Below, piece by piece: positions 35,601 through 47,646 of a stretch of 64,000 nucleotides of DNA. The translations under genes were made by a program, and so were the position numbers. Position 1 is the first letter of the stretch; the number at the start of each line of letters is the position of its first letter. Origin of the DNA: Zingiber officinale (lineage: Eukaryota > Streptophyta > Magnoliopsida > Zingiberales > Zingiberaceae); assembly GCF_018446385.1 (NCBI RefSeq), contig NC_056000.1, forward strand, positions 34,509,511-34,573,510, given 5' to 3'. Below the pieces are notes generated by a model, which had not been told where the DNA came from, made no database searches, and worked only from the letters and a program-made list of their open reading frames with translations.

Positions 35601-38600
35601 CTTAATTTTTGATGATACATAGGAAAGAGAAATCTAAAAAGGCCGGAAAAAACCTCAGTTGGAGATGCCCTTATTGTTTTCCTAATGGTTAATCCACTCG
35701 ACACTTGTTCTTTGTTGCAGCTGCAGATTTTTCACAGGAAGCAATCTATGTGGATCCATGTACTCCTAGAGGATATGTGCATGAAATAGAATCACAAACG
35801 TTTTCTTCTGGCCTTATTCATGCAAAGTCCAAATTTAGATCTTCCCATGCTAATGGTAACTTCTCCAAATGTAGAATGACTGCACTGAAGCTTTTAGCGA
35901 AGGAAAATGGTAGCTAGTCACTTCTACTCCTAAAGAATATTTTCATTATCAACTTATGGCCTATTTTTTCATTTTTCCTTTTACATTTTTAACCTAAATA
36001 TTTTCCATTAGTCTGAATAGTGACCTCACTCAGATCATCGAGATACTTCCTTACACAGTGGGATATAAGAAATATTAGTCTCTGTATTAGAAATAATACC
36101 CAAGAACATATGTTTGAAATAATCAGAATCCATGCTATTTTATCACCACCTCATTTTTGATCCTGCAAATATGTCATAGCAAAAATCCACCAAGGAAGGG
36201 GAACTCATGACAGTAATCCTTTGCACAATTGAAGAAAACATTGTATTCCTATTCTACCTTCTAAGAAAAGTTTTAATATACTTCTAATATTATACTCCTT
36301 TTCTTAGCTTATTTCAAGCATCATGCCCAAATATGCTTGTATTATTCCAAAAATATTTTTCTCGAGTTTACTACATTTACCGGGATAGCTTTCATGTATT
36401 CCTGAATTCAAACAATAAATGCACCTTCATACTAGGCAGTTTTTTCTTTTTGTTTAGCATAACTCATTTTCTTTTGAAGAATAAGTTCATGGTATTCCAA
36501 ATAATTGATCTTAAGTAGTTGAAAGCTGAATCTTGTGGCTTGTTGTTGATATTCCAGCTCATGTGGTTATCGTGTAGCCTCAGAAGGGGAAGAATCTACT
36601 TTACATTCTGTGATGATTAAAAAAAAAGAAAACAAATTAAATTATTGCAGTTCATGTAAAAAAAACTAAGTGAAAGCTGCTGCCATGATAAAGTTAAATC
36701 TGTTTTTTTTTTCCTTTAGAAATCTCATGTTTTTTTAATAAAAGATAAATAGGGTCTGCAAACAATGGATTCTCTACCTTGTCATAGAACTCACCCTGAT
36801 TTGATTTTAAGAATTCACACGCGCTGTATGCAAAGATGTCAAAGCATAAAGCAATATTCTGGTCTCTTTATCTCACCATCTGTTTACTTTCTTACATTGA
36901 AGAAAATGCTAATCATTCTTCAATTTACTGTTATTTAAAGAAATCTATACTTAAGATACCATACTGACCTGTGTCAGTGATTATATTTTTCTTGAACTAC
37001 TAGTTATTTGATACGACCTGTTTCTGTACATGCATGTGCAGTGGATATTATGGGGAAAAAAGTCTTATCTTTTTATGCTCTGCAGAGAAATGCTTGGATC
37101 AATACTGCCGGTTGGGACTTAAATTTATACCTATTCTCGAAGGTAGATTTTTTGCAACTGAGAATTTCTTCTACACTTCAAAGGTGAGTTAAGTTTCAGT
37201 TTCCTGTCCTTTAGAAGTCAATCTAGAATTTATCTACAATAACAATAATAGAGAGACGGCAACCAAAAAAACTGGTATACCGTATATGTTAATTGGAACT
37301 TACGAGGCCATTTATCTCAAAAACTCAAACTATTAGATGCTTTTAATACTACCCTTTCACATATGGTCAGGCCACATATCAATATAATTCACCTATCCCA
37401 TGCTCAACATGTAAATTTAGGACGTTTATATTTTTGACAACTCGTACGATCTAAAAAAGCAGTGTTTTAGAGAGAGAAAAGATAGATTGCAGAAAAATGG
37501 ATAGTGTGTAAATCTACTCCTCGACTCATATATTAATAAGTAGATTAGGCCTTGCGTATAAACACTTACACCTTAACTCATATGTTAAATGTAGATTAGG
37601 CCTTAAGCATAAACACTTGCACTTTCACCTTATTACAAATATCATTCAACAGGAGCTAACTTCATTTTGGGAAATGATGATTCACACTTGAATTGTTAAT
37701 GCTGAGAGATGCATTTAGGACATAATTTTGGTGTCATTAGCTGAAAATCACATGTGATTCTTGGCAAAATATCTCATTTTATGGAAGGCAATAAGCTGAC
37801 TGAGTAAACTATTTAGGTATACTTACTAGTAATTTCCATGAATCAATATATAGAAAGTCCTGAAATTGAGTTGTACTTGCATGATATGATGATAATTTCC
37901 AGGATAGCACAGTTATCAGTAGCAGATCGTTTCCATCCTTTTTTATGATACCAATTGTTATTTGACGAGTTGTATTTGATAGTTCTTTGGCCTTGGAGAG
38001 ACATCGTCACTTTCTGATTTGATATCAGCTGGAGAAAAGTACTGCAGTGAAGATTGGTCACAAATCATAAATGAATACAATACTTATCAGAAGGAAGATC
38101 TCTCAAAGTTTTGCTTTTCTTCGGCATATATTTTGGCCCTACTGAACGATACTCTTGAAATTGATTTGGATGATAGAAGGTACTTGCTGTGCCCATTGCT
38201 TAGTATCTACTATTTTTAAGTAATTATCATCCTCTTTTGGCTTAAATTTACCTACCCATCGATTATCTTATGGCTAAGAACTTAGCTAAGGCTTTTCTCC
38301 GTAAAATTCATATTTTACTATTTGATTGATCTATTTCAGTAGTCTATACCAACTTGCTTCTAATTATATCTTCTCTACGAAGCAGGATTGTATTCGCAAA
38401 GCAGGTCGGTAATGTACCCCTTGATTGGGCATTGGGTGCTTTCATAGTCAGACAAGCTTTACAGCAAAAGATTGAGACATCCGATCGTATCACTGCAGTT
38501 GTCCGCAATGAATCATCACCATGGCTCTCTACAATTGTTGCCTCCATCTTACTAACCTTCGCAGCATGGTTTCTCTTACGATGCATGAGACCGAAGTTGA

Positions 38601-38656
38601 AGATAATATACGACTTGGAGAGAGGCCGTTACATACTGACCCTGGTCAAACAGTAA
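29636..38656 (+). CDS. APY6: Apyrase, GDA1/CD39 family (APY6-like)
   Basis: Hydrolyses nucleoside tri- and diphosphates with a divalent cation; plant members act in the endomembrane lumen or cell surface. Exons: 29636-30237, 32767-32875, 33310-33417, 34412-34466, 35721-35909, 37086-37183, 37983-38179, 38386-38656. Together they give 542 residues in one frame with GT..AG introns. All five apyrase conserved regions are present: DGGSTGSR (84-91), TAGLRL (161-166), SGSDEGIYAW..N with the catalytic-type Glu203, GIFELGGASAQ (227-237), and GNVPLDWALGAF (461-472). A signal-anchor helix lies at about 53-71 and a second membrane helix at about 500-518, leaving the catalytic part between two anchors, as in APY5/6-type proteins. 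The start at 29636 gives MRRSN, which resembles the Arabidopsis APY6 start as I remember it; the next Met is residue 23. Intron 1 (2.5 kb) and intron 4 (1.25 kb) carry TIR elements. No defect is seen. Confidence 0.92.
30436..31633. mobile_element. TIR element with a long polypyrimidine core, in apyrase intron 1
   Basis: Inverted ends GGTGTTTGGTT (30438-30448) and AACCAAACACC (31620-31630), with matching subterminal words GGGAATGAG and CTCATTCCC. It is flanked by TCAG (30432-30435 and 31634-31637), a possible short target duplication. Between about 30640 and 31460 the plus strand is almost only C and T, made of CTCTCTC and TCATCACACTTTCTCTCTC units. No transposase is encoded, so it is non-autonomous. 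The family is not certain. Confidence 0.65.
34197..34259. repeat. 21-bp triplet repeat in apyrase intron 3
   Basis: Three head-to-tail copies of CATACTTCAGTGATATTTAT plus one base, with a single difference in the middle copy. Near-identity implies a recent expansion. No coding effect. Confidence 0.85.
35499..35669. mobile_element. Small MITE, GGCATCTCCAAC ends, in apyrase intron 4
   Basis: 171 bp with 12-bp terminal inverted repeats GGCATCTCCAAC (left) and GTTGGAGATGCC (right), followed inwards by partly matching AGTGGGGAGG and AACCTCA. Internal palindromic words include AAGAAGCTGGGT and ACCCAGCTTCTT. Flanks CTTCTTTC and CTTATTGT could be a diverged 8-bp duplication. No coding capacity. Confidence 0.7.
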
Positions 38657-40495
38657 TTCTGCATCGGTTCGATATATCATCATCATTGCCAAATTAAATT
38701 TGTCCCAATTATTTGAAATATTATTTAATTCGAGATAGTTTTGTGTCAACTAATAGACTTAGATCGATCCACATGTTAGTTTTCTGATTTATGATCATGT
38801 ATCATAGGTGATCCCCCTGTGTATTTACTAAGAAATCTATAGTTGAGTTTCGCATCCAATATATTGGTCCCTTTTCCCCCGAGTTTTTAGTTTTATTTCA
38901 TTCCCATTATTTAGGAGATCAAAAGATTCTATAGAGATTACTCTTGGTAGCAAAAATGCACCATATCAAATCTCTCTGTATATATAATGCATACTTTGTT
39001 TTTGCGTGCCTGTGGACGACTGAGTGAAATTTCAAGTGCTTGGATCATTTTCGAGCGCCTTAAGTGTTTGAAATTGACTCGGGGCACTTGAGAATCTACT
39101 TAGTTGTCCATAGGTGCATATAAACGATGTGCAATATATATATATATATATTTGTTTGGTTACGTTGCATCTCAACGTCCATACTTGGGGTGAGTGACTG
39201 AGTGGGTGGAGCCCACACTACGTGGGCATTGCCCACTCAGTCATGCATCCAGATGTATATATGTAGGAATGATATGTCGTACATCTACCGTTGGCATTTA
39301 CATGAGCACAAAGTGTTATTTTTTTTAACCAAAATATTATATCTTAAATTTAAAAAAAAAATATTTTAAAAAATAATACTAGGTGTCCACAAAATTATGT
39401 TTAAACATAACACTAGGTGCACATCCATCACACCTTACCATGCAACAATTCTTTTTTTTATTGCACATCTCATTAGCACCTAATTTTTTTTTTCGATTTG
39501 ATTTTTTTTACTTAATACTATAATTTAATCCTTAAATTCTTAAAGGTAAAATTTTATTAGCACAAATGGGAGTTAAAAAAAATCACCATGGATTTTTTGG
39601 GTACCTAAGATAAAAATGTTATAGTTAAATGATCTCCAATAGTTAAAGCACTTCATTTTTTTTTTATAATTTCTAATATGTCATATCAATATCACATTAA
39701 AAATAAAAAGACGTATTATTCTTTCCAAATCAAAATATCTCTATATATAACTTTTTTAGTCCTACCTTATAAATGACATATCTTTGTTTATTAATTTTTA
39801 ATTTAATATCTCTATATAATTTTTATTTAATATTTTAATTAATTATTATATTTAATTTTATTTATTTATATTTTTAATTAATAAATTAATTAAATTATAA
39901 TTTTTAATTTATATTTAATTAACTTATGAATTTTAATTTAATTATAGTTATTTATATATTTTTTTTAAGTTATCAAATATATTATATTTTTTTTAAAAGA
40001 AAAGAGTATAACTTTTGACCATTCATGAAATAAAATATTTTAATTATTTAAAATATTAACTATCTAATATTATTTTTTCAATAATTAATAGCTTCATCTC
40101 AGTATGTTTAAAAATCAAACTTTCCCAAAGCTGGCCTCCGGCCCTCTGCACCTCTTAAATTTTTTTTTGTTCGCTTTTATTTTTTTAAAAGTTTGCATTG
40201 GAGATCCTTAAGTGAGATTATATTGATTTGCATTATATGTGTATACAATTAATTTATTATTTGTATTTGAAATTGGTTTAAGTTTGCTAAATGAATTATA
40301 TCGTCCCATATATTTATCATATATTTAATTATATGTGACGCAGTATAAATCTTTAAATTTATTCAATTAAAAAAATTATAAATGAATCGGATTCGGGTCG
40401 GATCGATTAAACGGGACCCGCCAACCCACCCGCAACATGCCTTCCTTCCTCATCCTTCTCGAAGCGCGACAGTGTGACAGAGCTTGAGGGCGACG
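38657..40495. other. Apyrase to GatA intergenic region
   Basis: The first ~300 bp is the apyrase 3' flank. At 39138-39151 there is an (AT)n run. At about 39197-39243 an imperfect palindrome CTGAGTGGG..CCCACTCAG surrounds TGGAGCCCACACTACGTGGGC. Then follows an AT-rich TIR element (39631-40206), and from 40380 a GC-rich stretch that is probably the GatA promoter and 5' UTR. No gene seen. Confidence 0.55.
39631..40206. mobile_element. AT-rich TIR element upstream of GatA
   Basis: Perfect 10-bp inverted ends GATCTCCAAT (39631-39640) and ATTGGAGATC (40197-40206) bound 576 bp of very AT-rich sequence with many TTTAATT words. TTAA lies next to both ends, though not in the same register. No coding capacity. 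The end sequence resembles, but is not the same as, that of the MITE at 35499. Confidence 0.5.
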
Positions 40496-43400
40496 ATGCC
40501 GCCGCCTCCCGTTCGAAGCCCTAGCCGCCTGCTCCTCTGCCATTGCCGTCTCCCCTTCCACATTTCCCCTCAAACTCGTCTCCCCCTCTCGCACAATTCC
40601 TCAGTACGCCGCCGCTTTCACTGCTCCGCCGTCTCCGCCGTCTCCGCTCTCTCCTCCGACCCCCAGATAGCCCCCACCGACCTCACTACGACGCCTCCCT
40701 CCTCCCACATCCTCTCCATCCGCGAGTCCCTCCTTTCCCGTCGGAGGACCGCGGCCGACGTCGCGGGAGAGTACCTCGATCGCCTCCGCCGCACGGAGCC
40801 GCATATCCGTAGCTTCCTCCATGTGTCGGAGACGACGATGCGGGAGGCGGAGGAGGTGGATAGGCTGGTGGCGTCCGGGAAGGACTTGGGGCCTCTGGCT
40901 GGGGTTCTTGTCGGAGTGAAGGATAATATTTGTACTGCGGGCATGCCGTCGACTGGTGGGTCGAGGATTTTGGAGGGATATCGACCACCTTTTGACGCCA
41001 CGGCGGTGAGGAAGTTGAAGGAGGCTGGAGCTATCGTAATCGGGAAGACGAATATGGATGAATTCGGGATGGGGAGCACAACTGAAGGCTCGGGCTTTCA
41101 GGTTAACGTTCTTTTCTCATTACTACTACGTTCTTTCCCGTGTTCTTCAAGCGAATAAGAACTCCTTTTTAGTTGGTGCACTTTGCATTTTGTGGTCATA
41201 AACTAAAACCACTGATGCAAAATGTGTCACGTACATTTAAGAAATGCGTCGTTAATAGGAAAATCATGCTGCTTCACTCGTCATATTTTTGTCCTATTCA
41301 AACTATAAACTGATATAAATTGTCTAATAAATGTTTAGTTTCATAACAAGAAGCAATTCTCCAGATGAATTGGAAGCAAATTCACTCCGAGTGTGCTGAT
41401 AAAGGCATACAATAGAAATTTTCTGTTATTTCAGTTTTCAAGTGTTTGTTATAGTTACTAGCTAGAGTCAGATATTTGTTGATAAAAAACTGGAGCTGGT
41501 CTTTTTAAGCTATGGACATGGAGCAAGCAAGAAAAGAGATGAACACATACCATTCAGTTTAATTTGGTGTCTGCTTTGCTTCTGCTTAACCTAAATTGAC
41601 CTACTCTCTGCCTAGGAAATCTCGGAATCCTACATGAACTGAAATTCTTGTCTTCTCCCCTAAAATGTCCTTACAGTAGTGTGAAATTACTGGTTCACAC
41701 TTTTTACTTGGGTGGGCTGCCTGTGTGATGTTTGTTCCTGCATATGGCCTGAGCAAGATTAGAATAGAGTGATTTAGCTCTTGGGCTAAATGTAGAGTCC
41801 ACATAATCCCATGTGGCTCAATCGGATAGATGTTTGTATATCTATGTTAGTGTTGATGATGCGTCTTTGATTACGTGTCATTGCATCTAGTCGTGGATCA
41901 AAGATGAATTGAAATCTTTGCAATATGTGTATTTGGATTATTTTCTGGACATATTGGCGTCAAAGTTACCCACCAGGCCTCTAAAAATTCGCTTAAAAAA
42001 TGTGTTGTGACTTGTGAGTGTAAAAATAGTGTGTTTCCTTCAATTAATATGACACATTAAATTGGGAAATTTATATTGTAATATCTTCGAATCTAACTAT
42101 GAATAGGCTGTAACTTGTGTGGATTAATTGCTAATCTTTCTGAGTATTTGATTAAAAATACGCCTTCTCAAATGAGTGACTAATTCTTGTTAGAACCTTT
42201 TCATCTGTCAAAATCTTAAAGATTTGTATATCATTGTAGAATAGATATTTTTCTTAGAATCACAACTTGTACAAAAAGTGAGAGCAGAACCACTTTATGC
42301 AACAGCCAATACATGCAACAAAAATGATACTCTCGATAGTTATTGTTATTATTATTTCTTTTGTAGTGTAAGTAAAATACTGTATGGTTAGGTACAATGC
42401 ATAGGTCCTGTCTCGCAAATCTCTGATGGCATTGGACTTCTTTTTTAAATGCCATCTTAGGTGGTTCCAAACTCACGAAAAGGCTTTCTAGAATGATCAA
42501 TAAACACTGTTTAAATCAGCAGGTCATGTTTTGATCCTATTAAGATTTGCTGGGATACAAATTGATTTTTTCATATTTGTTCAGGAATTAACAATATTTT
42601 ATGCATTTATGTTGCTGTGATCATCCTTTTTCTCATAGGTCACAGCAAACCCTTGGGACATCTCACGTGTGCCTGGAGGATCATCAGGGGGTTCTGCCGC
42701 TGCTGTTTCAGCTAAGCAGTGTGTCGTGTCTTTAGGAAGTGATACTGGTGGTAGTGTGAGGCAGCCAGCATCATTCTGTGGTGTTGTTGGGCTCAAACCA
42801 ACTTATGGGCGTGTCTCCCGATTTGGACTCATGGCATATGCGTCATCTTTGGATGTCATTGGATGCTTTGGAGCTTCAGTCATTGATTCTGCCATTGTTC
42901 TAAATGTGGTGTCTGGTCATGACAGATTTGATTCAACTAGTAGCACACATGTGAGCTTTAGAAACTTTCTTAGTCTTTATTCTTCCTAACTGACGTTCTT
43001 TTGGCATTTTTTTCTTGATTTTTCAGAAAAAACAGAAAATCACAAGTGTTTTGCTATTGCTCGATATTGTAATAACTAATCATTGTTATCATGCTTGCTA
43101 TTTTTAACTCATTACCTTTTCATCTGCTTGACAGGAAGTTCCAGACTATGCATCTTTTCTGATGTCAACTGATCACTTTGAGTCTACACCTTTGAAAGGA
43201 CTAAAAGTTGGCATGATTAGGGAGACTATTGGTGATGGTGTTGACGTGGGAGTGATCTCCTCAATCAAAGCTGCTGCTTTACACTTGGAAGAACTAGGGG
43301 CTACAATAACAGAGGTTGCTCCTGTTTGATTAATTTTCCATTCTACTATGAATATTTCATATCTTCATTTCAGTACTGATATAGTTTATGTAATCACATT

Positions 43401-46400
43401 TCAAGCTATATACTAGAGACTTCAGTATTAGCATAAATGCTCTTGTGAGTATTCTATTGCAGGTATCACTGCCCTCGTTTTCTCTTGGGCTTCCAGCTTA
43501 CTACGTCTTAGCATCTTCTGAAGCTTCCTCAAATTTGTCACGCTATGATGGTGTAAGGTGATTCTTTTCATATATTACTTTTTATATCACCCCAAGTGTT
43601 CTTATACTTCTCCAGATCACAACTCTAGAAAATATATATCAGATATGGGAATCGAGCTACAGTTGATGAGTTAAACTCATTATATGGAGACTCCCGAGCT
43701 GATGGATTGGGACCTGAGGTACATGACTATTTTTTTCTTGTCTCATCCAACAAGATACTATTCAATTGCTTACTCTTAATATATGGTAGTTTACTTCTTA
43801 AAGCTTATGCAATATGATAATCTCTGAATTCAGCCATGATATTCAAAGTAAATTTGCCTTATAAAGAAACTGTTAGTGAAGAACTATGAATTCTTATACC
43901 TATTCAAGGGTTAAAGGACTAGCTTAGAGTTACACATATAAGAACATTATTATACTATGTATTGATTGATGGTTCAAAGGCTATAAGGTTTAACCACAGT
44001 TCTAGTCCTATGCCCAAATTAAAAATGGTAACAGTTTCATTAGACTTTGACATCCACTTATTTAGCTCGTATGAAATTCAATGGGAGATAAGATTCATGT
44101 AGCTAATCCTAAATATTTGTCACCAACACAGCCTATTTATGTTGATGTTTGAACTCACTTGTCATGTGAACTGTCAAGTTTCTTGACGTGTTCACATAAG
44201 TCCAATGAGAGGGAATCATGTTTCTCTTCATGGATTTTCCTTGGAAGACAATTCACTTTGTCTAAAGCCTATATAACACACACACACCCTTGGTTTGATT
44301 TGGGTGAAAGTTTGCGTATGCTGTAAAATTTATCAAATCTTGATGTTGGAAGGAATAATTTCCAAAGTTAATGTCAATTCAGATGGTAGAGTTGGACCAA
44401 AATGACCAAGGCAATATATGGCTTTTCAAAAAATCAAGTGCCGCTTCAATCAGCCTAAACTCATCAAATGTTTTCTTTCTACATTTATCTATCATCAATT
44501 CTGTAATTCTTTTCTTAAAAATATGGTTTGATTAACTATAACCATTAATGCATTACAATTTACAGACTTTATCGAATTTACAAAATATTATTTTTTCTTA
44601 AGCTATGCAGTCCAGTTCCTCCAATGCCCATTATAGCAAACAGAACCAAGTTTAAACAGTTCTTGGCATTAAGAAAAAAGGGTCTTTTTGCACTAGTATT
44701 TCTTTTTTTACAGAAAATATTTATAGCTTAGTCTTGACTGAACTCAAGTGAGGATCTCGCATGCCAAAGCTTTCTTACAAAAACCAATATTATCACAGGG
44801 TCTTTCACGTGGTGGTTTAACTTGGAGGCTCATCTCCTATTGTGTATATGGGTTCATGTTATTGAAAATTTGAACAGTTTCCATATTTATGTAGGTAAAA
44901 ATGAGAATTTTGATGGGAACATATGCACTCTCTGCCGGATACTATGATGCATATTACAAGCGTGCTCAGCAGGTACATAAAAACTTCTGCTTTCAGCCTT
45001 ATAAAGATTTCGAAGGATCATAGCGAAAAAAAATATTTTTGTATGCCATATAGGTGAGGACATTGATTCGGAAAAGTTTCAAGGATGCATTGGAGAAAAT
45101 GGATATTCTTGTCTCACCAGCAGTACCATCACCTGCTTATAAAATTGGTAAGTTGTTTGATAATTTCTGCTAGTTGCTAACTGTTTTATGCCCTAGCTCA
45201 TCATATGCAACTTTTATAGGAGAAAAGGTCAATGATCCTCTGGCTATGTATGCAGGCGACATCATGACAGTATGAATCTTGATTCTCATTAGTTACATAT
45301 GTTCAATTTAAACATTCTTGTCTCAATATGGATGATACTATTACAACTCCATATATTACACTTTATCCTCACGAGTATTTCTTTAGTCTGATATCTTTAT
45401 GTTCATTGTCATTTTTATTTGGCAATACAGAGAAAATTGCAGTTCTGTTTGTTCACATTTAGTGTCAGAGGATGTAAAGTATATATCAGTAAATTTCATA
45501 ATAAACATATAAAATTTTTAAGTGTTTTAGAGTGACTTATGAAAGATCTCATATGAGCCAATGGCATGTTACTTTTCGGAGTAGATGTCTAATATCAAGC
45601 TGGATGAGGTCCACAATACCTACTCTGAATTATCTATGATGCCATAGTCATTTCTCATGCTACCAAATTTGCATTAAGTTGTAGGCACTTATCTTGTTTT
45701 TGGTTGTACCACATATTTGGGATAAGTCCATGTACCTGCCCTTATAAATTTACTAGTTTGTTTACATTCCAACAACTGTTGCCAAGGTTATGAAAAAAAA
45801 TCAATTTTTTAAATCTCAGATTTAGCCGTACATTTTAAAAAAATCTAGCTTAAATATCTTTTTGGGAAAAACAATCCAATGTACCTTGAAGTTTAGTTAG
45901 TGGAAGGAATTTTGCCGATTCTTGATACCCTGTTAATTTTTAATATTCCTGCCTGTGTGACTGCTGACACGGCGACATCATCTCAAACCACTATATATAA
46001 ATCGAAACTAGACACTGAGATTAGGCAAGAGTTTTTGTTAGGCTCAGACAATTGCTTTGTTTTAGTCTTACTACTAGTCTATCCAGATGACCAATTTATG
46101 TTTATTTCTACCAATTCATTGAGATAACAAGCTCTTTCTCCCTCTTTGTTCTCTGTTAAACACCATCATGCCCTTTCCCTTTTGCGAGCAGTGTACTTTT
46201 TCATGCAGGTGAATGTTAACTTGGCTGGGCTCCCTGCGCTAGTCGTGCCATGTGGGTTTGTTGAAGGTGGAAGTGCAGGTCTTCCTGTCGGCCTTCAGAT
46301 GATTGGCTCTTCCTTCAGTGAGGTAAGAAGCATAACCATACCGATGTTCTCAAAAACCTGTTAACCTCATATTAACCTCAACTTTTTGGGACCGACTAAA

Positions 46401-46656
46401 TCTTATCTGCAGTTATTATTACATCATCATATCCTCAAGTGCACCTTCATCTCATGCTTTCTATCGGAACGCCTTTCTGTGGACCTCTTTTTTTTCAACG
46501 AAATACTAGATAAACTGGTCGTTGAGCATAAGAGAACATATAAGAGAACATATAACCTCTAAATCAACTTTGGTATTGCAGGAGAAGTTGCTGAGAATTG
46601 GTCATATATTTGAGCAAACACTTCCAAACTACAGATTTGTTCCGCCATTGTTGTGA
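40496..46656 (+). CDS. GATA: Glutamyl-tRNA(Gln) amidotransferase subunit A, organellar
   Basis: Catalytic amidase subunit of GatCAB, which turns Glu-tRNA(Gln) into Gln-tRNA(Gln) in plastids and mitochondria. Exons: 40496-41101, 42639-42950, 43135-43314, 43463-43557, 43643-43718, 44895-44972, 45054-45147, 45220-45269, 46209-46322, 46582-46656, giving 559 residues in one frame. The amidase signature is complete: Lys142 in GVKDN, cis-Ser217 in PGGSSGGS, nucleophile Ser241 in [10 protein letters not shown]. The spacings 75 and 24 equal those of the bacterial enzyme (K79/S154/S178). The C-terminal part has [15 protein letters not shown] and [10 protein letters not shown], typical of GatA. Residues 1 to about 50, rich in Arg, Ser and Pro and almost lacking acidic residues, are a transit peptide. 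The first ATG of the frame (40496) is chosen; upstream codons in frame are not ATG. GatB and GatC are not nearby, as usual in nuclear genomes. Confidence 0.95.
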
Positions 46657-47646
46657 TCGTAGAATATCCACAAAAATAGTGAATCATCAGTGATGATGCA
46701 TCACACAATACTGTGTATCTTCCTATATATGAATTCCTACCAAATTGATTTTTTCTGTCTACTCCACATCGAGCTTCAGCTTGTGAAGATGCATTTTGTT
46801 GGCCACCTGATGCTTCTCCTATTTATCCTGATGGAGATTTCTTCTTTATTTGTCAATAATTGTAAAATTTAATTACTCCACAAATCATACACTGTGCCTG
46901 GGCTAAGCTCAGTTTAGTTACAGTTCACTTCTAAAGAAAATCTACCAATATCATATCGCACCAACAAAAATGGCTGTGTGAACTAGCTGCTCCTTGTTCA
47001 AAAAGCGTCTAAACTTTAGAATACAAGATATAAAATTTTATACACCTATGTTTGTATCTTGTGTATGATGCAGTTTATTGGAACATGCATTGCATCCAAA
47101 ATCAGCGTTGTCGCCTACCTTACTGTTGTGAATATAATCTTTTTTGCTATGTTTTTCCATGAGGTTCCTCGAGCTTGTGTAGTGTTGCTATTGATACCGG
47201 ACCGGAATGGTGCTGTTGAATTCCCAACCAAAGAATAGGTTTATTTTCTTCTTTTAAGCTAGCATGAGATATCCAATTTTTCGGACCAGTCCAGTTTATA
47301 GAAGTTTTCATTGAGGATCCAGTTTATAGAAGTTTTCATTGAGGATAAATTCGGAAGTGCCCGCGATAGAACAATCTAATATCTCAAATTTGTTATTCCA
47401 TTGGAGGAAAATGTCATGTAGTGTTCCGTAATTGAGAATTGAACCGTTAGTGTAAGGGAGATTATAAGAAGGCCTTGCAGTTACACCATAGTTTGGGCTA
47501 TATTTTGGCCTCACGGATATAGTGCAGTGACAAAAATAAGAGTAATAAAAAAAAATTCAAACTTTAAATTCCAAATGGAAGGTCGTCTTTTGACACTATC
47601 TATCTCTTAAATTAATTTGGTGAAATCCAGACACATGAATTATGCT
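46657..47646. other. Convergent intergenic region
   Basis: 990 bp between the GatA stop and the stop of the minus-strand CPBP gene, so it must hold both 3' UTRs. There is a short direct repeat of about 29 bp around CCAGTTTATAGAAGTTTTCA (47290-47343). No gene or mobile element seen. Confidence 0.6.

Noticed and set aside
40601-41079. Minus-strand frames up to 153 codons
   Set aside because: Antisense to GatA exon 1; no domain.
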